DNA from: Selaginella tamariscina
Taxonomy: Eukaryota; Streptophyta; Lycopodiopsida; Selaginellales; Selaginellaceae
Direction: 5' to 3'
Assembly: GCA_003024785.1 (NCBI GenBank)
Contig: PUQB01000277.1
Coordinates: 220,144-284,143, forward strand
Length of the DNA: 64,000 nt
Shown: positions 24,768 to 36,300 of the stretch, piece by piece
Layout of the letters: the number at the start of each line of letters is the position of its first letter
Numbering within the stretch: the stretch's first letter is position 1
Program-made: the position numbers and the translations under genes
Notes under the pieces: generated by a model
Databases searched by the model: none
The model's input: only the letters and a program-made list of their open reading frames with translations
What the model was told of the DNA's origin: nothing

Positions 24768-25658
24768 TGTCATAGTTTTTACTATGACTCGACCTTTTAC
24801 TTTGGGGTTTGACTGTTGTTACCTACTAAGTTGTGTGATGAACCCTAGATGTAGTAAGAAACAGGCCCGTTTAGTGCACTTGGGTATCTAGAAACTCTCC
24901 CCTAGTTTGACGTTCCAGGTTAGGGTTCTTCGCAAAGTATAGCTTGTCAAAATAAGGGTTAGGGACACCCCTAGGGTTGACCTAAACCTAGGGTTTCCCT
25001 AGGGGCTAGGTTTAGGGTTAGGTTAGGACAACTGTTTTCTGTAAGGGCTGGCATTTCCGTGCCAACCCACTTACTCACTTAGGTAAACAACGGGGGGGGG
25101 GGTCCCATCACATAAATAAGGTAGAGTGTATGTAGTGAGGCTTCCTGGGTTCAAAAGAGAGCTTGTTAACCTCCTACCGATGCAAGCTAAGCTTGTGTTG
25201 TCAAGGTGCAACACTCTGTTGTGCCACCCAAACTTCCACACGACAGGGGTACAACCCACCCTAGGGTTAGACTATCCTTATCGGTGGTAGGATCTTGCCT
25301 TTGAGATAGGGGCACGTCACTTCCAAGGAGTTAGTCAGATTCCTTGGTCCGAAAACCTACTCCCAAGCTCAAAGGCGTTGCCCGAGTTCACATTCCACAA
25401 AACTAGTGGTTGAGGCCTTGCTCCGGCCGCCTCAACCACACCAAGTTAGGAATAACACCTAAAGCTCGGCTAGTCCATGTATCCTGATTCACAAGGTGAG
25501 TCTTGTTTGAGGACTTAATCAGCTAGGGGTTTAACTTCCTAAGGCTTGGGTTCCTAATACGGGTTACTTTACCAGGTTCCATGGGGTTTCCAAGAGAGGG
25601 GATTCCATGGTTGGCACCTAGCAAGCCGCCTTTGTGGCACCAAGTAAAAACTCTGACA
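24768..25658 (+). mobile_element. solo LTR (family B) nested in the gypsy fossil
   Basis: 891 bp, from TGTCATAGTTTTTACTATG to GTAAAAACTCTGACA, flanked by a perfect 5-bp target duplication CAGAG (24,763-24,767 and 25,659-25,663). TG...CA ends plus a 5-bp duplication are the mark of an LTR, and related copies next to a gag-pol region at 42.9-46.7 kb confirm it. The ends form an unusually long (about 15 bp) imperfect terminal inverted repeat. It contains a G run near 25,092. Confidence 0.85.
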
Positions 25659-27581
25659 CAGAGTTGCAGCGTTTTTTAGGGAAGACAACATACCTAGCGA
25701 GGTTTGTTCCGCGGTTCTCAATCTGACAACCCCATTGCGAGGATTGTTAAAACAAGGAGCTCAGTTCTGGTGGTCCAAGAAGTGTCAGAAGGCGTTCGAG
25801 GATGTTAAGGCATTGCTAGGATCTCCACCTTTGTTGCGGTATCCGGACTTCGCCAAATCTTTATTCTTCGGACTATGCTTCAATGTCGGGTTGGGGGCCG
25901 ATCTATTGCAGGAGACTCCCGATGGTTAGTGGTACCTGATTGCTTATGCAAGTCGAGCCTTACTGATGCAGAGAAAAATTATTCCACCACGGACAAGGAA
26001 TGTCTGGCAGCCGTATGGGCCTTTCAAAAGTTCCATGCATATTTACATGGCTCCAACACATTGTTGGAAATGATCATGCTGCCGTTAACTCAATCATGAA
26101 GAGGAGGAATGTGACGGACGACTTGCACGTTGGGTGTTAATTTTGCAAGGGTATTATTTTGGGTTGTTCATCTCCCAGGGTCTAGCATGGCGGATGTGGA
26201 TGCATTATCCCGAGCTCATGTGGTAGTGGCAGCCCCTATGGCATTGTTGCGGATGCCCTCCTGATCGCGTCTTTCGAGGCGAGAAGACATTGTGGAGGCT
26301 CAAAAGATGGAGCCATGGATCAGGAGGTTGCGTGAGGTCTTGAGTAGTGAGGTACCATGTGAGGATCTCAACTTTCGCACATATGCACGATCTTTCAGAT
26401 TGATGGATGACTTGCTTGTCTTTGTTGAAGGCGATTCTGAGTGTCGTGTGGTGGCACCACCAATTTACATTAACTCTGGTTGCAGTTCTTTCATGACAAC
26501 CCGATGTCCGGACACATGGGATTCCAACGATGCCTTAAGAGGATTCACACACACTTGTATTGGCCCGATTGGCAAGACCTGCATGAGTACATTCATACGT
26601 GTCCAGAGTGTCAACGGCATAACATGTCCACACTTCCTCCTGCGGCAACCCTGGAGCCAATTCGAGTTTCTCATCCCTTTGAGCTGTAACGTATGACATC
26701 ATGGGACCATTCCCTGTGTTGTAGTTCGGTAATCATACATCATTGTGTGCTCTGATTACTTGACTCGGTGGGTAGAAGTGTGTGCTTTGCCAGATGCTAC
26801 AGTAACTTCCATCATCAAGTTCCTACTAGCTCAAGTGGTGCTGAGGCATGGTTGCTCGAATGAATTTTATCGAATCAAGGACCGGGCCCAGCAACAGAAG
26901 TAGTAGCTTTGTTGATGCGACGGTTGCAATCCGACAATCTTTTGCCTCAGCTTGTCATCCTGAGGCTGATGGTTTGGTGGAGCGGTTGAACAGAACTTTC
27001 AAAGTCATGCTTGCCAAGTATGTGAGCCCTGACCATACGGATTGGGATATGTGGCTTCCATATCTCCAATTCGCTTATGTTTCAGCCCCTCACAAGTCAA
27101 CAGGGATTTCCCCATTCAAAGCTTTGTATGGTCGTGAACCTGTATTGCCACCAGCAGTTGGCATCACTCCTCACGAGGCACGGTATATGGATGGGCGTAT
27201 GTGGTTGGAGCATTTGAACCAAGTCCTTCCTCTGTTGTATGCTCAAGGTGGAGAACAGTTAGCTCATGCATAAGAGTATCAGCGTCGGATTACAATCAAC
27301 ACATCGAACGCCACCTCAATACCAAGTGGGAGATTTGGTTCTCGTCAAGTTTCCAAGGTTAGGGGATCAAACACACACGGCAGGGCTTCAACCGCGATGG
27401 GTCGGGCCTTGGAGTGTTGAAAACAGTTGGGAACACAGTGTATCACTTGAAGCGGCGTGATGGGGTTTGGGAGTCACAACATGTCGCTCATGTGTGTCGG
27501 CTACTACCGTTCCACCAACGACACTCATCCAGGAGGAGGACAACCTTGATAGGTAGAAGCCACGTCTTGAGAGGGGGATGA

Positions 27582-27804
27582 TGTAAGGTTCCATGGTATA
27601 TACTACGTATATACGCCACGTATACTCTGCCATAGAGGTGCCATGCGGCATTAGGATCCAGACACACTAATCTTGGCACTGGCTAATCTGGGCACCATGA
27701 TTTACTTGGTACCAAGAGTGCTAATCCTAGCACAGACACTTTGTATAAATGCCTTGTATCAGTTAGACCTAATCAAATCATATTTGTTATTCACACCTCT
27801 CTCA
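27582..27804 (+). repeat. 3' LTR of the gypsy fossil
   Basis: 223 bp, matches 22,220-22,424 with an extra 18-bp block containing CTTGGCACTGGC. Preceded by a polypurine tract. Confidence 0.9.
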
Positions 27805-27960
27805 ATATTTACAATTGATTAATATTAATAGTTACATATATTAAATTTAAAGTTAACAACTAAATAACATATTAAAAATATAAAGAATCATACTTAAATA
27901 AGGAAAAATTATATTTTTTAAATTCAAATCATGCAAAATGATAATTATGCATATTGTCTA

Positions 27961-28800
27961 TAAATATATTTAAATTTACAATTGAATGAGATGTTAATCT
28001 CATTGATACACAAAAACGAAAGTGTTTTCATAATAGACTTTAAAACAGAGAAATGACCGAAGATTCCATACAAATTATAGTTCAGTAGGTGTTGATTGTG
28101 TTGATTCATGAATACAAAATTACATTCATAAAAGAATTTAAAAAATGTTTAAAAAATGTAAATTAACGAGAAAGAAGTTTAACAACAATTGGACTCAAAC
28201 TAACTAATTCAAACTTCCCAATTAAACATTGATCTCTATGTCAGTACTTAATTGGAAACATATTTAGCCTTTTACATATTTAATGTATGTGTTAATTCGG
28301 CTTCTTCAAACTTTAAAAATTAATAACTTATCATTCAACTGGTGAAACAAAAAAAAAAAGGCTATAGATTAGTTTGATTTAAGTTTTAAAAAATTATGAA
28401 ATCAAATAAAAATATTTTTGTTTACTTTATGTTTAGCCTGTATTGAATGGTTTAGCTTCGTTAACTTTATCTTTCGATGCATTGCTCTTTAGCAAACCTC
28501 TTTAGTAATGCTATATCTATATCCTCACCGAAAATGCTAATGGTAATACTAAAATTTAATTATTCATTTTTTGATTTTTTATTTAAAGATTTTTCATTTA
28601 TATTTTCACTTATTAACATGCTATCTACATTATTATTTTTCCTTCCATATGAAAACAACAATCATCATGCCTAACATTTTAAAACCCTATTTTTTATTTT
28701 TTATATTTAATTTAATTTATTTAATTTAGGGCTTGGTTAACCTAATAATTATTTATTTTTTTACCGGAGTTAGTGACTATTTAGAATCGTGAATTATAAT
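27961..28800. other. AT-rich intergenic
   Basis: No gene seen. A stretch near 28,095-28,130 (GTTGATTCATGAATACA) resembles an arm of the hairpin at 57,541-57,697. Confidence 0.4.
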
Positions 28801-29237
28801 TTCAAAATACTAATTAATAGGACTTTGGGTTGTATAGCCAAAGGGTCTGGGAAAGGTAGAATGTTTTGGCAAGATACTTAAAGGGCACAAAGGCTTCCCC
28901 ACTAGGTGCTAGGATTGCAAGAATCTTCAGTGGGATTAATTCTACCATAGCAAACATATTAATTGAGTTTTTAATAAGAGTGTAGCCAAACCTGATAATT
29001 TACATTGTTGCTCTAGGACTCCATAAGTTCTTCTTTTGGAGTTTGCGTGCTGGAGATTGTTGAACTTACTTTAGTTTTTTAAGGGTGAATGGCTTCTCCA
29101 CATGATGCTAGCATCTTCTTCATCCCCTTGATGAGGTCACCCACTTATTGAATAATTCATCCTTGTAAGGATGTCATCGTCATGAACGATGTCTTGACAA
29201 TTGCAAACTCTTCAACATTATATAGGAGAAGGAATTA

Positions 29238-30098
29238 GGGCTGGGTCACATGTTTAACTTACATGTTCTAAGGGTCTCACTGACCCTTAAAACCCTTAGT
29301 GCACTAAAATTAAGGGTACTTCAAGGGTTTTTGTGTTGCACCTACCAATAAGAAAATTCTAACTTGTTAACTTCACTATAAAAAAAATGCACTTTTCCAC
29401 ATAACTTAAGGGTAGGAAAACAAGTCTTTTAAGCACCCTTAAGAAAAACATCATTTATTGTTGGCGGGTTTCTGTTTCTTAGATTTTTCTTTTGGTTTTG
29501 ACAGGTAGAGTTAGGGTGATATAGTGGCACCAAAGAGCTAGATTGGGTATGTGATTTGAAGAGGAAAGGAGTGGATGATTGGGGTATGTGATTTGGAGAG
29601 GAAGAGGAGCGGATTAGGACTGGTGATAAAACTGGCCTATGGTTTTTTTTATAATATATATATATTTTTTTTGGTTTTGGCGGGCAGAGAATCACGATTG
29701 ATATCCAATGAAGCATGATGGTGCTGAAGAGCTGGGTTTGGGTATGTCAACTAGAGGAGGAAGACGTATGTCAACTTGAGGAGGAAGAGGTGACAAGGCG
29801 AACTCGGGTGAGTGGAATTGGCCGTGGAGGTTTGTGGAATTTTGAAATTTAAATCTTGAAAGTGTGAAGCAATATCACAATAATCTTTGCCCTTAAAATT
29901 TTTTGTTTTAATAGTGGGACAGTGTCACCATTAAGATGAATATTTATACATTTTAAGTGTTTTAATGCGACACACTAAAGACCCTTCAAAATTTAACTAT
30001 AGTTACATTTTAAGGGTGAATACGATAGTAATACATATAAAAATCTATGTAGTAATCCTTAATGCTTAAGAGTTTTAAGGGTCAGTGCGACCCAGCCC
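29238..30098. mobile_element. PIF/Harbinger-like non-autonomous element
   Basis: The ends GGGCTGGGTC and GACCCAGCCC are inverted and flanked by TTA on both sides (29,235-29,237 and 30,099-30,101), the target duplication used by PIF/Harbinger/Tourist elements. Next to the ends lies a second inverted block, CACTGACCCTTAAAAC on the left and GTTTTAAGGGTCAGTG on the right; on the left it is separated from the tip by about 30 extra bases. The interior (29,500-29,830) has imperfect internal repeats around GGGTATGTGATTTG and GAGGAGGAAGA. No transposase. Different TIRs from the 5,616-7,661 element, so a separate family. Confidence 0.75.
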
Positions 30099-30327
30099 TT
30101 AGTAGACAAAATAGTGGGGTGACGTAAATCCTGCAAAAAAAACTTACAACGCACTCTAATTATCACATGATGTGGCTCTAAGTGCACACTTATAACTTCT
30201 TCCATATTTTGATACTATAGTGGATTATTTATGCAAAATCCAATTTATGATAGGAGTGTGCAAGATTTATCTTAGCAAAACCTTCTTCTCTCCTTGCACA
30301 AACCTTAGTTCTATCATCGACACAGAC

Positions 30328-31053
30328 ATGATTTATCCTGCCAAGGAGGGTAAGAAGATTTTTGTGGGAATCTCGCACAGTCCAAGGAGGAAAAGAAGGC
30401 TTTGGCTGGACAAATCTTGCCAGGATAAAAAAAATCTTTGGGTGGGATAAATCCCGCTCAAACGATAAGTATAAATCCTGCCATGGGCATCATATGCACC
30501 AATGGTTACGCAGGATAAATCTCATCGGCAAACAAAGATTACATTGATGCGAGAAGGTGTTTGCGGGATAGATCCCGCAATGATTAAGGAAGGTGAGAAG
30601 GCATGGGCCGACACATTGATGGCAAGAAGGGTATGGTTGACTTTATTAATTTCTACTCTGTTCATTGCTGATAAGGATTCCATAAGAAGAGGGGTGACGA
30701 TAATGTGCTCCTTTTTAATATTGGGGTGCCAGAAATTGTTGACCATTTGCGTAGGCAACGAAAGGCAGCAGTGGCTGGGCAAGATTAATCCCCCATGCAA
30801 ATCCCCCGGGTCTGTGGAGGGTAAGAAGTGTTTGGTGGGATAAATCCCCTTGTATCAAAAAAGATGACGTTCGTGTGGTGTAATTTATCCAATTAACTTC
30901 CAAGAAGGCTGAGAAGGCAACAATGAGATTTTTTCCGGCCGACAGACGGTGGGATAAATCATGTTGAAATTTCTGAGAGGGCCGGAAGGCTGATAAATCC
31001 TGCCAAACCTTTGAAAGATTAATCCCACCGACCGCGAGAAGGATAAATCTCGC
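30328..31053 (+). repeat. array of palindromic GGGATAAATCCCGC-type units
   Basis: At least a dozen variants of (G)GYGGGATAAATCCCGCC at irregular spacing of about 26-60 bp. The clearest are GGTGGGATAAATCCCGC (30,441), GCGGGATAGATCCCGC (about 30,563), GGTGGGATAAATCCCC (about 30,834), GGTGGGATAAATC (about 30,949), GATAAATCCTGCC (about 30,991) and GGATAAATCTCGC (about 31,041). Each core is near-palindromic. Same motif family as the arrays at 57.07-57.26 and 63.61-63.99 kb. It encloses a relic of the methyltransferase-like gene (30,522-30,800). An isolated unit lies at about 28,930 (GTGGGATTAATTC). Confidence 0.8.
30522..30800 (-). pseudogene. third relic of the ParB/methyltransferase-like gene
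   Basis: The minus-strand reading contains HPNIKKEHIIVTPLLMESL followed by NRVEINKV, which aligns with HTNIKKENIAMTPSLMAVL and RTELNLIKED of copy 1 (2,445-2,300). DNA similarity is clear over about 30,636-30,745. Only this exon fragment is recognisable; the surrounding sequence is the palindrome array. Confidence 0.6.
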
Positions 31054-31099
31054 TACAACCTTGGGTAGAGAGGAATATTCTAACAAGCTTTCATTTTTA

Positions 31100-31510
31100 T
31101 GTTCGATATAAATAATAATATAAATACACATCCACGCTCACACACATACATACATATACTTCTTTGCACACATACACACATACACACATACACATCGGAT
31201 AAGATATTATCTATCGTATATATTCAAATACACACACCCACATGGATTTATACATATATATATGTGTGTGTATACTTATAAATATATTAACATACTTCTA
31301 CATGTTGTATACACATTTTACAATCGCGGATGTCTCAAATTTTACACTGCAGATATATACACATGCATCTTATATATTTACATATATACATAGCATTTTA
31401 CAGTCATACACATAGAAAAAAAATTTGATATTACCATATAAACAAACACACACACAGACACAGACATATATACTTATAAAAATATACACATTATACATTC
31501 ATACACACTA
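31100..31510 (+). repeat. CA/TA-rich low-complexity tract
   Basis: Mostly ACACATACATA and TATATA words. Open frames here are artefacts of the simple sequence. Confidence 0.8.
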
Positions 31511-32380
31511 TGAATCTATAGAATATCATCATACCACTACGGATCTGCCTTGCTATCGTTGTTTTTAATGTGAATGGCGCCTTGCTAATGTGTGAGTGCC
31601 GTTGCACGAATCCACACCCTACAACTGTTGTTGCAGTTTTCCATAACAAATAAAATCCCTAATCTTAACTTTTTATATAACATTATAAATTATAATTTGT
31701 AAATGTAAGATATATGTGATACATGTAAATTTTAATCTTTGACAAATGTGTGTAAATATGCATAAAAACATAAATGTAAATTTATAAGACTAATAATGTA
31801 ATAAATATTGTACAACGTAAATGTATAAATTTAATAAATTTAAATAAGTATTATACAACGTAAATGTTTAAATTTAACATCATAAATAAATATTGTACTA
31901 CGTAAATGTATAATTTTAAAATTATAAATAAATATGTACAATGCAAATTTATAAATTTAAAATTGTAAATAAATATTGTATAACATAGGAAACCTGAAAA
32001 TGTGGTAGATATTCACTTAGACCTTGATTTCATGGTTAAAATAAAGGTCCGAAGTGAACACTCACATACTGGTCATTGTAGATATTCACTTGTGCTAGAT
32101 AGTCTTGTAAGGAAAAAAGGATATTTGTTATATACCTTCATTTTGATGAGTCTTATGTTGGGAAATGAATATCCATTTGTGAATGACTTTAGAGAAAAAG
32201 TGATGTTCATTTTTCACTTTGCTGGTCATTCAATTTTTACACAGCACATATATATAAACCTTTTTCTACAATAATTTTCATTATGATATGCTAATATAAC
32301 AACATAAAAACGAACTACTACTACATCCTGCACTTATAAAACTCCATACAACAAATTCAATTTATGTCATAAAAGATTGC
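31511..32380. other. AT-rich intergenic
   Basis: Contains four to five diverged copies of a TACAACGTAAATGTATAAATTTA-type unit of about 50 bp near 31,770-31,985. A 90-codon open frame at 32,002-32,274 has no recognisable domain and is probably chance. Otherwise nothing seen. Confidence 0.4.
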
Positions 32381-32399
32381 AACTCTCTTGCCTCCTTTG

Positions 32400-32790
32400 T
32401 GCATTTATGCCAGTGACCCAATTTCCTCTCTGTGACCAGTTGGACATGTGAATATGTACTAGATTAGAACCAATAGCAACCTCTACAAACTGTCTTATAA
32501 CTTCATCTTTCTTTGCATTATGAACCTAAACTGGTCTAGCTCAACTGTAAGCATTTTCACATTCATGCGCTAGGGTGCTGTATGAGTGCATTGACTATAA
32601 GTATAAGATATGCTATCTTGTGATGTCTAGAGCTTACCTAACAAAATGCTTGCCACCTCCTTGATGTCCCGAATGGGTCACTTCCTAAGTATATCCTTCC
32701 AGTCCCTTGGCAATTGCATTAACACAATAGAAGTGTTATAAAAGGTAGATGATTTAAAGCATATAAATATATGACCTTATACAACTCCAG
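32400..32790 (-). pseudogene. coding-like relic, unidentified
   Basis: The minus strand reads an open stretch containing KKDEVIRQFVEVAIGSNLV then SNWSQRGNWVTG (about 32,530-32,400). Codon pattern is more coding-like than the surroundings. No family recognised. It may belong to the same decayed minus-strand gene as the pieces at 39.6-39.9, 40.9-41.1 and 47.4-48.3 kb. Confidence 0.25.
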
Positions 32791-32995
32791 GGAGATATTC
32801 TTTAGTACTTGTTCCTTCTTGCTGCTGTTACCTTTCTGTTTATTTATTACCTTAATTTGGCTTCACAAAATCTTTTTTGTAACGCAAACCATCCACTAGC
32901 CACAACACAGACACCCCTTCTTCCATTGCATCATTCAATGTCTCCAAAGATGAACTATGGCTGTAATCTAGTTCCACAGCCTCGCAATCGGGTTC

Positions 32996-33396
32996 TGTCA
33001 CGACCTTGTGCAAAGGGCGAAACCTTTAGAACAAGGGTGGAACCTTGAAAGGAGGAGATTGTATTCAAGAAAGAAATGAATAAAAAATGAAACACAAGGC
33101 CGAAGACTGGTGTTGAATGATTCTGAGAAACCTGGAAACTAGAACCCTTGTTTATATATCTGAGGTCCTGAGAATTGTATGGTCCACAACTAGTTTGGAA
33201 TGTGTGATCCACAACTGGTCTGGAATGTGTGGTCCACAACTGGTCTGGAACATGCGTATGAATATACGCCTTGCTGTTGATGGTGTAGTTCAGCATCCAG
33301 GATATACGGACCAGTTGGTTAACACATGTGTGTGTTAGCCAAAAGGTCTCGGGTTCAAGTCCTGTGAAAGCAAAAAATTAATCCATGATCCTTACA
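32996..33396 (-). repeat. 3' LTR of the chromovirus
   Basis: 401 bp, TGTAAGGATC...TGACA on the minus strand. Contains three tandem 26-bp units based on GGTCCACAACTGGTCTGG (33,179-33,255) and, on the plus strand, a tRNA-like stretch (33,308-33,368). Confidence 0.95.
33308..33368 (+). other. tRNA-like sequence with pol III A and B boxes, inside LTR
   Basis: CAGTTGGTTAACAC resembles a tRNA D-arm/A box and GGGTTCAAGTCC is a perfect B box, about 35 nt apart, as in tRNA and tRNA-derived SINEs. It is antisense to the element and duplicated in the other LTR (37,701-37,760). The acceptor stem does not pair, so it is not a functional tRNA. Confidence 0.5.
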
Positions 33397-36300
33397 CTAT
33401 TTCCCCCTTCGATGACGAGCACCGCGTGTTAGTGGTCCAGGTTCATCGGTCCAGGTTTTGCAGGATATCGTTGATGGAAGTGCTCGTCATCGGTCCAGGT
33501 TTTGCAGGATATCGTTGATGGAACTCGCAACAAGATCAGGAGCATGAACAAGATGAGCAGCAGCTCACCGCGCGTCATGGTCCAGGTTTTGCAGGATATC
33601 ATTGATGGAACTCGGCAACAAGATAGGAGCATGAACAAGATGAGCAGCAGGCTCCCAAGTGCGTTCACCAGGTGGATAACCGATCCAGTCCACGAAATAG
33701 TGAAGCTGACCACGAACAAGTTTGGAGTCAAGAATTGCAGCAACCTCGAACTCAGGTTCACCAGCAACTGTAACTGGAGGAGGTGGTGGAAGAAGTCGGC
33801 CAGGTTCAGAAGGAGCATGATAAGGCTCCAACAAAGAAACATGGAACACGGGATGGATCCGGATGGTTGGTGGAAGCTCGAGACGAAACGTCACTCAGAG
33901 AGTTTTTCGATGATGGAAATTGATAGTCCAGCTTGTCACAGGGGTGTGGTTGGCCAATGACGCCGGAGGAGCCACACTTGGTCACCAATTGTGAATGCTG
34001 GAGGAGAGGAACGGGAACGATCAGCAGCTTGTTGTTGCAAATCCCGAGCGCGTTGAAGATGATGCTGCACTTCTTCATGGACCTGTCGGAGATGCTCAAC
34101 ACGATCATCGGCAGCAGTGGTGAGGCCAGGAACCACGGGCAAGCTGTAGGACCAGCGAGGATGAACACCAGAGAACGCGAAAAATGGCGACACACCTATG
34201 GATGAGTGTGCCGTGTTGTTGTACGCGAACTCGGCAGCAGGAAGGAGATCGACCCAATCATCTTGCAGATGAGAAATGAAACACCGGAGATATTGTTCCA
34301 GAGTCTGAATCGTGCGCTCCGATTGTCCATCTGTTTCAGGATGATGTGCAGTAGACAGCTTCCCGGTGATACGTAGCCGATCTAGGAATCTCCGCCAGAA
34401 TGCCGAAGTGAACTGGGGACCTCGATCGTGACAAGTTCATCAGGAAGACCATGAAGACGGAACACCTCCCGGTACACCAGATCTGCAGCATCAGGACCCG
34501 AACATGTCTTGTTGCAGGGAACAAAGTGCGCCATCTTAGAGAACCGATCAACAATGACTAGGACAGCATCAAACCCTCTAGAAGGCGGTAAATCCGTGAG
34601 GAAATCCATGGTGATGGATGACCATGGCCGCTGAGCAATAGGAAGAGGCTGTAGTAGTCCAACCGGTCGATGACGAGGAAGCTTTGTACGCTGGCACGTG
34701 TCACAAGATCGCACAAATCTCTCAACATACACGCGAAGCCGAGGCCACCAGAACACCCGTTGTACCAGCTCGATCGTCTTCCGAATGCCAAAATGTCCTG
34801 CAGCTGTGTTGTCATGGCAGTGTTGGACAGCTCGCAACCTCAGTTCTCCGTCCGGAACATAGATTTGGATGTGGTGGTACAGCAACCCATTATGAAGATG
34901 GAAAGCAGCATAATCTCGTAGTTGTGACCCTGAAGACAATGGCTGAACTCGTCGAACATGTGCAAGGACATCACGAGCAAACTCGTCTTGAGGGAGATTT
35001 TCTCGGATTAGATCCAAAAACGAAGTGTCAACTGGAGCAGAAGAACGGGAAAGCGCGTTTACCAACAACTGGTCGGAGCTCAGGATGACTTGTTCTTGTT
35101 GATCAAATCGGATTTCACCTGGTACTGGAGCTAGGTAACTGCGACGAGATAAGGCATCTGCTTTGCCATTTAGACGACCGGGACGATGAATAATCTCGTA
35201 TCGGAACCGGGACAAAGACTGTGCCCATCGCGCCTGACGTCGATTGAGAACTCGTGCTGTTGCCCAGTACTGGAGGTTCTTGTGATCACAATACACCTTA
35301 ACCACATGCGGGGAACCTTCAAGGAATCTGTGCCACTCCTCAAAGGCATCGACGATCGCCAGCACTTGTTGTAGACATCGTAGTTGATCTCAGGTGCAGT
35401 GAACTTGCGGGAATGGAAAGCAATGGGATGGAGAAGATGATCTGGACCTTCCTGGGACAACACTCCACCAATGGCGAAGTCAGAGGCATCAGCTTCCACG
35501 AAATATGGCTTCGCAGGGTCAGGATGGATAAGAACAGGTGCCGAGGTGAACGCCTTCTTTAGGAACTCGAACGCCTCCTCAGCCTCAGAGGACCAGACAA
35601 ATGGAACATCCTTGCCAGTCAACTTCGTCAATGGCAATGCAATCTTGGAGAAATCCCGAACGAAACGTCGATAGAAGTTCGCAAACCCGAGGAAACATCG
35701 AACATCACGAACATTTGATGGTCTCTCCCACTCCAATACAGTCCGGACTTTTGCAGGATCCATGTGAACACCTTCAGCTGAAATGATGTACCCCAGGAAC
35801 TCGACAGACTGCTGACTGAAAGAGCACTTCTCCAACTTGGCAAACAAGTGGTGCTTCCGGAGCCTCTCCAAGACTAACCGTACATGCCGTTCGTGTTCTT
35901 CTCGAGTCTTGGAAAATATCAGGATGTCGTCTAGGTACATGATGACAAACAAATCAAGAAGTCCCGGAAAATATCGTTAGCCATGTGTGCTGGAACACAG
36001 CAGGTGCATTTGTCAGGCCGAACGGCATTACTACGTACTCGAAATGTCCGTAGCGTGTACGGAAAGCTGTTTTCCACTCGTCCCCTTCTCGAATTCGGAT
36101 GAGATTGTACGCTCCTCTTAAATCGATCTTTGTGAAGTACCGGGCACCAGAAAGACGTTCGAGCATGTCGGAGACGAGCGGGAGAGGATACTTGTTTGGA
36201 ATGGTGACCTTATTCAGATCTCGGTAGTCCACCACGAGCCGGAGACTTCCATCCTTCTTGGAAACAAAGAATACTGGAGCACCAGCGGTGATCGCGAATG

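Larger units (their letters stand above)
22220..27804 (+). mobile_element. Ty3/gypsy LTR retrotransposon fossil
   Basis: Bounded by short LTRs (22,220-22,424 and 27,582-27,804), with ATAT on both sides as a possible target duplication. Parts in order: gag with a CCHC zinc knuckle (CYECRGWGHVARAC, near 23,300), aspartic protease (LVDSGSS, near 23,615), reverse transcriptase (24,260-24,700), RNase H (25,680-26,230), and integrase with H2C2 zinc finger (26,480-26,690) and core (26,900-27,250). No chromodomain seen. A purine tract GAGGGGGATGA precedes the 3' LTR. The order protease-RT-RNase H-integrase is that of Ty3/gypsy. It is broken in many places and carries an unrelated solo LTR at 24,768-25,658. 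The two LTRs differ by an 18-bp block and a scatter of substitutions, so it is moderately old, older than the element at 32,996-37,790. Confidence 0.9.
21640..27960. repeat. long imperfect inverted repeat (fold-back), split by a gypsy insertion
   Basis: Left arm about 21,640-21,985; right arm about 22,080-22,219 and continuing at 27,805 to about 27,960 after the gypsy element. Matching words include AAAGTTTAGACTTT (left) with AAAGTCTAAACTTT (right), AAATTTATTAAACCATAC with its inverse near 22,185, and GAAGTATGATTC (left) with GAATCATACTT near 27,886. Without the gypsy insertion the fold-back would be about 700 bp with a loop of about 100 bp. It resembles a MITE or fold-back element, but no clean terminal duplication is visible. 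Confidence 0.55.

Noticed and set aside
24768-25658. DNA transposon with long terminal inverted repeats
   Set aside because: The 5-bp target duplication, TG...CA ends and a related copy next to a tRNA-Met primer site and gag region show it is an LTR.
33308-33368. Functional tRNA gene
   Set aside because: A and B boxes are present, but acceptor and anticodon stems do not pair and the stretch is part of an LTR.
33502-35088. Plus-strand open frames of 70-150 codons
   Set aside because: Antisense of the chromovirus polymerase region.
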